Source: a virus
Length of the DNA: 60,976 nt
Strand: one strand, 5' to 3'
IMG/VR virus record: IMGVR_UViG_3300017917_001501
Location: 1-60,976 of that record
Shown here: positions 57,785 to 60,976 of the stretch, in pieces
Layout of the letters: each line of letters opens with the position of its first letter
Position numbering within the stretch: the first letter of the stretch is position 1
Translations under genes and position numbers: made by a program
Notes under the pieces: generated by a model
What the model saw: only the letters and a program-made list of their open reading frames with translations
What the model was told of the DNA's origin: nothing
The model's database searches: none

Positions 57785-57861
57785 TGGCGACTCGTAGGGG
57801 ACTCGAACCCCTGGCCTCCGCCGTGACAGGGCGGCGTTCTAACCAACTGAACTAACGAGCC
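57785..57861 (-). tRNA. tRNA-Asp(GTC)
   Basis: Acceptor GGCTCGT/ACGAGTC, anticodon loop CTGTCAC, CCA encoded. It lies in the 3' gap between the convergent genes 56602-57780 and 57864-59885. Confidence 0.92.
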
Positions 57862-57863
57862 AT

Positions 57864-59885
57864 TTAACTTGAAATTGGAATAAACTTTTTGTCTTTGTAG
57901 TGCTGATTTAATGCTATTAGATTTTTTTCACGTGTTGCAGTTGATACAGTTTCAACACAGTTATCGGCCCAACCCGACTTAGTTTCCGAAGTAATTACAG
58001 TGTCTAACGATTCTGCACTCCAAATACCATTTCCTATCCAGGAAAAATTAAAACTTTTAGTGCCTTCCATCCAGCGTTCACCAGAGTGAACAAACTCATG
58101 TTTAAAGTCTGCTGTAAAGTTTCCTTGATCATCTATTTTAAAATAACAATTATATGTATGTTTAGCCGCGTCGGGCGCTAGGTACGTACCAAACATATGA
58201 CAATCTGATTTAGGATCAGCTTTGATACTGAATTCAAATGCACCTTTAGCTAGCCACACGGATCTTAAAAACGACCATGTCTCATTTACCACACTGTTAG
58301 CAAATGAACCCAAATTAGTCTCAATGATATAGTAATTAAAGTTTTCAATTCTTATATCACTGACTAGATTTGGATTATCAAATATTAAAGAGTAATACTC
58401 TTTTAATTTGCCATGTTCTTGAGCATTTTTAATAGTACCATGTTCTTTACATAGAAACAGCCAGATATTAAAATACTTCAAACGCATTAGTCTATTAACT
58501 ACAGTGCTGGCCCAGTCTAACTTCCACCACCCTCCAGCAAAAAACTCACCAAATGGGCATACATCATATCTGTGACGATTAAAACTAAAATCAGTTTGAG
58601 GAATGTCACTAAAAGTAGTTCCTGGTGATATTCCATCTATGTTAGATCGATTATTCCACACTAATCCTAAACTTTCAGCAGTGGATTGAAAATCTTCATT
58701 TGGAAAACCTACGATCCAGGTAACAAATACTTCGATACCAGACTTTTTACAGTCTCTGAGATTATTGTTAACTGCTTCAACTGTTATCTTTTTGTTCATC
58801 AGGTCTAGAACTTTTTGACTTCCACTTTCTACACCAAAACTTAAATTTATACAGCCGCCATTTTTAAGATCCATAAAGTAATCAAGATCCATACGACCGT
58901 CACATCTTGCATTACCTAACCATCTTATTCGAATATTTCTTTCAACAAGTCCTAAAGCAAATGCACGTAACTCTGCTAAATTACCGTTGAGTAAACTATC
59001 AATGAACCATATAGTATCTATGTTATATCTTTTTTTGTTTACAGCAACTTCGGTGATTAGTTTACTAGCTTGTCTATCGCGATATTTCCAAAACCATGTT
59101 TCTGTACAGAAACTACACTGCGCTACACACCCTCTGCTTAACTCTGCACTAATACCACCAGCCCATTTATATATACTGAGATCGTAATCTGAATAGTCCG
59201 GTGTTGGTAAAGTATCTAACTCTATTCTATAGGCTTCATATGTTCCACCTAACTTGACTGGCATTTCAACACCGTTTTCAAAATTATTCAGAAAATCAAG
59301 TAATACCTGCTCACCTTCACCAGCAACCCAGTGATTAATTTCTGGCCACGGTGTAAATTCTGGATGGTGACACGAAGGTCCACCAGTGATAATTGTAACA
59401 TCAGGTAATACTTTTTTTACTTCTTTACTGAGCCACTCTGACGGTATTACATTAGTGTCGTACAAACTGAATCCAACAATATCAGGCTTTTCGTCTACTA
59501 TACGTTGTAAGTATACTTTAAGATGCTGTTCTATATGTGGATGCACAGAATCCCAATAATGATTCTTATCAGTCCATTTCCAATAATTAATTGAGTGCCA
59601 TAGAGAATCCAGCTCTACATCTTTCATAATATGATGTAGCTCGCCGTTGATATCAAATACCGCGGTTGGGTATCCAGCTTTTCTTGTCACTCCAGCTAAA
59701 CGAGCCAGATTATACGGTGGAAAATAAATCCCCCAAGACGGCAATATACATAGTACTAATTTAGTGTTTTTTGTACTGGTGGAATATTCTATTTGCTTTA
59801 GATATTTTCGCCGAGGTTTGAACGTTGCCTGCGCATTTGCTGGCACTAAATTTTCTGCTAACCATGTATCTTTATTCATTGACAT
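57864..59885 (-). CDS. B12-binding-type radical SAM protein (673 aa)
   Basis: Fifth radical SAM gene, of a different class. Residues about 40-200 form a Rossmann-like cobalamin-binding domain (LPSWGIYFPPYNLARLAGVTRKAG ... DIVGFSLYD ... TIITGGPSCHH ... WVAGEGE); the core CxxxCxxC is Cys253, Cys257, Cys260 (CVAQCSFC); LGNARCDGRMDLDYF and FGVESGSQKVLDLMNK are typical of the B12 radical SAM (BchE/Elp3-like) barrel. The C-terminal 200 residues (about 460-673) are an extra domain. No DxHxxG motif is seen, so cobalamin, if bound, would be base-off without His. AATAAATA ends 5 nt before the ATG. Confidence 0.88.
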   Translation of the reverse strand: MSMNKDTWLAENLVPANAQATFKPRRKYLKQIEYSTSTKNTKLVLCILPSWGIYFPPYNLARLAGVTRKAGYPTAVFDINGELHHIMKDVELDSLWHSINYWKWTDKNHYWDSVHPHIEQHLKVYLQRIVDEKPDIVGFSLYDTNVIPSEWLSKEVKKVLPDVTIITGGPSCHHPEFTPWPEINHWVAGEGEQVLLDFLNNFENGVEMPVKLGGTYEAYRIELDTLPTPDYSDYDLSIYKWAGGISAELSRGCVAQCSFCTETWFWKYRDRQASKLITEVAVNKKRYNIDTIWFIDSLLNGNLAELRAFALGLVERNIRIRWLGNARCDGRMDLDYFMDLKNGGCINLSFGVESGSQKVLDLMNKKITVEAVNNNLRDCKKSGIEVFVTWIVGFPNEDFQSTAESLGLVWNNRSNIDGISPGTTFSDIPQTDFSFNRHRYDVCPFGEFFAGGWWKLDWASTVVNRLMRLKYFNIWLFLCKEHGTIKNAQEHGKLKEYYSLIFDNPNLVSDIRIENFNYYIIETNLGSFANSVVNETWSFLRSVWLAKGAFEFSIKADPKSDCHMFGTYLAPDAAKHTYNCYFKIDDQGNFTADFKHEFVHSGERWMEGTKSFNFSWIGNGIWSAESLDTVITSETKSGWADNCVETVSTATREKNLIALNQHYKDKKFIPISS

Positions 59886-59890
59886 GCAAA

Positions 59891-59898
59891 TATTTATT
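59891..59898 (-). promoter_or_regulatory. Late promoter AATAAATA, leaderless geometry
   Basis: Ends exactly 5 nt before the ATG of the B12-type radical SAM gene. Confidence 0.55.
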
Positions 59899-59952
59899 GC
59901 GGCAACCTGCTACCATATAGAAACACACTCCGCTGTGAAATGTGTTTTTATA

Positions 59953-60028
59953 TGGTGGGAGCACAGGGACTCGAACCCTGAATGATTGATTAAAAGTCAA
60001 CTGTGATAACCATTTTCACCATACTCCC
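59953..60028 (-). tRNA. tRNA-Lys(TTT)
   Basis: Acceptor GGGAGTA/TGCTCCC, anticodon loop CTTTTAA, CCA encoded. Confidence 0.92.
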
Positions 60029-60083
60029 GTAGTTTACCGCATTTGTCACTATCCATAACAGGACTCCTCTTTAATTAAATGGC

Positions 60084-60174
60084 GTCGCAGTCTGTCCAGG
60101 AGGTTCAGCTTTCCTTTATCCTTTACAACACTGACAGCTTTTAACTGAGAGATCAGTGTAACTGGAACTGCGAC
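60084..60174. ncRNA. Candidate structured RNA between tRNA-Lys and tRNA-Tyr
   Basis: A closing stem GTCGCAGT/ACTGCGAC (60084-60091 with 60167-60174), then CCAG/CTGG, then ACACTGA/TCAGTGT (60128-60134 with 60153-60159). Nested helices over 91 nt and no gene; strand unknown. Confidence 0.5.
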
Positions 60175-60180
60175 ATAAAC

Positions 60181-60265
60181 TGGTGGATGAGGTTGGAGTC
60201 GAACCAACAATGCCAGGGGCGGCGGATTTACAGTCCGCTGGGGTTACCAATTTTCCTACTCATCC
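60181..60265 (-). tRNA. tRNA-Tyr(GTA)
   Basis: Class II, acceptor GGATGAG/CTCATCC, anticodon loop CTGTAAA, long variable arm, CCA encoded. Confidence 0.92.
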
Positions 60266-60280
60266 ATGTTAAAATAAAAT

Positions 60281-60385
60281 GCGGCGAGGAGTTGAACCTC
60301 ACATATCAGTTTTCACAACTGTATACCTCTAGCTAAAGGTATAGGGTGTGGCTGCAGCCTGATTTGCTCCGAGCTACCGCAAGTT
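60281..60385 (-). ncRNA. tRNA-like element without CCA
   Basis: T-arm GAGG-TTCAACT-CCTC near 60285-60300, a CAGTT/AACTG hairpin, and a TATACCT/AGGTATA hairpin; acceptor-like TGCGGT against GCCGCA. No standard anticodon arm and no CCA. Confidence 0.4.
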
Positions 60386-60464
60386 TGGTCGGTAAGGTGG
60401 GATTCGAACTCACGATCTCCTGCTCCCAAAGCAGGCGCTTTAAGCCAGACTAAGCTACTCACCG
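60386..60464 (-). tRNA. tRNA-Pro(TGG)
   Basis: Acceptor CGGTGAG/CTTACCG with the C1-G72 pair typical of bacterial tRNA-Pro, anticodon loop TTTGGGA, CCA encoded. Confidence 0.92.
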
Positions 60465-60473
60465 GTATAAAAG

Positions 60474-60509
60474 AACTCCTAAGCTATCCCCTTAAGCAAT
60501 AGATAGGAG
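60474..60509. repeat. Nested hairpin CTCCTA-CTAT ... ATAG-TAGGAG
   Basis: Two stacked stems (6 and 4 bp) around an 11-nt loop, between tRNA-Pro and the next tRNA-like element. Possible RNA processing signal. Confidence 0.5.
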
Positions 60510-60522
60510 CCATAATTAAATT

Positions 60523-60600
60523 GTGGTGGAGGACTCGAACCTCACAAGTTGCGATCTTGACGACTGCTGTCGCTGTAAGTACCCACTTAAATTCACCACA
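60523..60600 (-). ncRNA. tRNA-like element with perfect acceptor stem, no CCA
   Basis: Acceptor TTGTGGT/ACCACAA (7 bp), T-arm GAGG-TTCGAGT-CCTC, and a GCGA/TCGC stem carrying a 15-nt loop where the anticodon should be. No CCA is encoded. Confidence 0.5.
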
Positions 60601-60635
60601 AACTCATAACGCACTCATGTGAATGCGTATAATAA

Positions 60636-60712
60636 AGCACACTAGACTAGGAGTCGAACCTAGATCGCTTGCGCAGGCATACCATTAGCCTCACCCAATG
60701 TGCTTTATTATA
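60636..60712 (-). ncRNA. Degenerate tRNA-like element, no CCA
   Basis: Acceptor-like AAGCACA/TGTGCTT, T-arm CTAGG-TTCGACT-CCTAG, D-arm-like GGC...GCC, but the anticodon arm is missing or collapsed. Confidence 0.4.
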
Positions 60713-60826
60713 AACAGTATTTTTTTATCCACATAAGGATAAGCCATCCACTGTTCCGCCCGTTTAGCATACTATCTTTTGTGTGCCCTGCTGTAGACCT
60801 CGTTTCTGAGACACATAAAACAAAAA

Positions 60827-60848
60827 ACCCAACTATTTCTAGTTGGGT
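60827..60848 (-). terminator. Intrinsic terminator of the right-edge gene
   Basis: 9-bp stem ACCCAACTA/TAGTTGGGT, 4-nt loop, followed on the minus strand by TTTTTTGTTTT. Confidence 0.9.
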
Positions 60849-60886
60849 CCTTAATTAAAATTCACTTATACTAATATGTATAAACT

Positions 60887-60976
60887 CTAACTAAGGACCC
60901 CCATAAAGCCTGGTGTACGATCACTATTCATATTCTCAATCGCTGACCAATAGGATATCGTGGCTACGGGTAGCTG
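60887..60976 (-). CDS. C-terminal end of an unidentified gene (right edge)
   Basis: 29 codons then TAG in a frame open to the window edge; the peptide ends SDRTPGFMGVLS. The strong terminator 40 nt later suggests an abundant, possibly structural product. Too little sequence to identify. Confidence 0.6.
   Translation of the reverse strand, partial: QLPVATISYWSAIENMNSDRTPGFMGVLS

Noticed and set aside
57572-57826. 84-aa frame overlapping the glycosyltransferase-like gene and tRNA-Asp
   Set aside because: It is out of frame with the real gene and ends in tRNA sequence.

Overview
This window is a piece of a large T4-like (myovirus) phage genome. The marks of that superfamily are a class Ia ribonucleotide reductase (cut by the left edge), a gp41-type replicative helicase, a gp61-type primase, a gp62-type clamp-loader subunit, a UvsW-type helicase, long tail-fibre genes, TATAAATA-type late promoters, nearly all genes on one (minus) strand with stop/start overlaps, and a large tRNA array. 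The host is Gram-negative: the phage carries a TonB protein, an outer-membrane porin of the kind common in Betaproteobacteria, an Isc-type scaffold with the LPPVK motif, and many promoters that match the sigma70 consensus. A betaproteobacterial (for example methylotrophic) host is an inference, not something shown.

Layout by coordinate. 1-3.6 kb: nrdA and a beta-helix tail spike. 3.6-7.7 kb: a RecB/Cas4-like nuclease, an IscU / DUF1289 / IscA iron-sulphur cassette and two radical SAM enzymes. 7.7-13 kb: virion-type hypothetical proteins, several with similar N-termini, and a protein with nucleotidyltransferase (ligase-like) motifs. 13-15.5 kb: a plus-strand pair (beta-sandwich and PLP-fold-like proteins) facing a third radical SAM gene. 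15.5-18 kb: helicase and primase. 18-25.7 kb: tail fibres. 25.6-30.9 kb: an early operon with uvsW, gp62 and a miniature DnaE-like protein. 31-33.3 kb: formate-THF ligase and TonB. 33.3-36.7 kb: a string of tiny membrane proteins, an AAA+ ATPase and short early genes. 36.7-38.4 kb: fatty-acid desaturase and SleB-type endolysin. 38.4-45.2 kb: an eight-gene glycan cassette. 45.5-50.1 kb: adenosylhomocysteinase, porin, FeoA, phosphoesterase and a YkuK-like protein. 50.2-60.7 kb: 27 tRNA genes in several groups, interleaved with small early genes, two further radical SAM genes, two 2OG-Fe(II) oxygenases and a glycosyltransferase-like gene. The right edge holds a terminator and the C-terminus of one more gene.

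Two themes connect the genes. The first is iron and SAM: TonB, porin and FeoA (iron uptake), IscU/IscA/DUF1289 (Fe-S assembly), five radical SAM enzymes, two 2OG-Fe(II) oxygenases and a desaturase (iron users), three methyltransferases, adenosylhomocysteinase (SAH removal) and Fhs (one-carbon supply). Together these read as a virus-encoded iron-sulphur and SAM economy. The second is translation: the tRNAs cover all 20 amino acids and include an initiator tRNA, while about eleven genes have a promoter whose predicted start point falls on the A of the ATG (six late sites exactly 5 nt upstream, five early sites exactly 6 nt upstream). That predicts systematic leaderless mRNAs. The combination of leaderless transcripts with a phage initiator tRNA is the most novel signal I see.

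All functional calls come from motifs read by eye; no database search was run.
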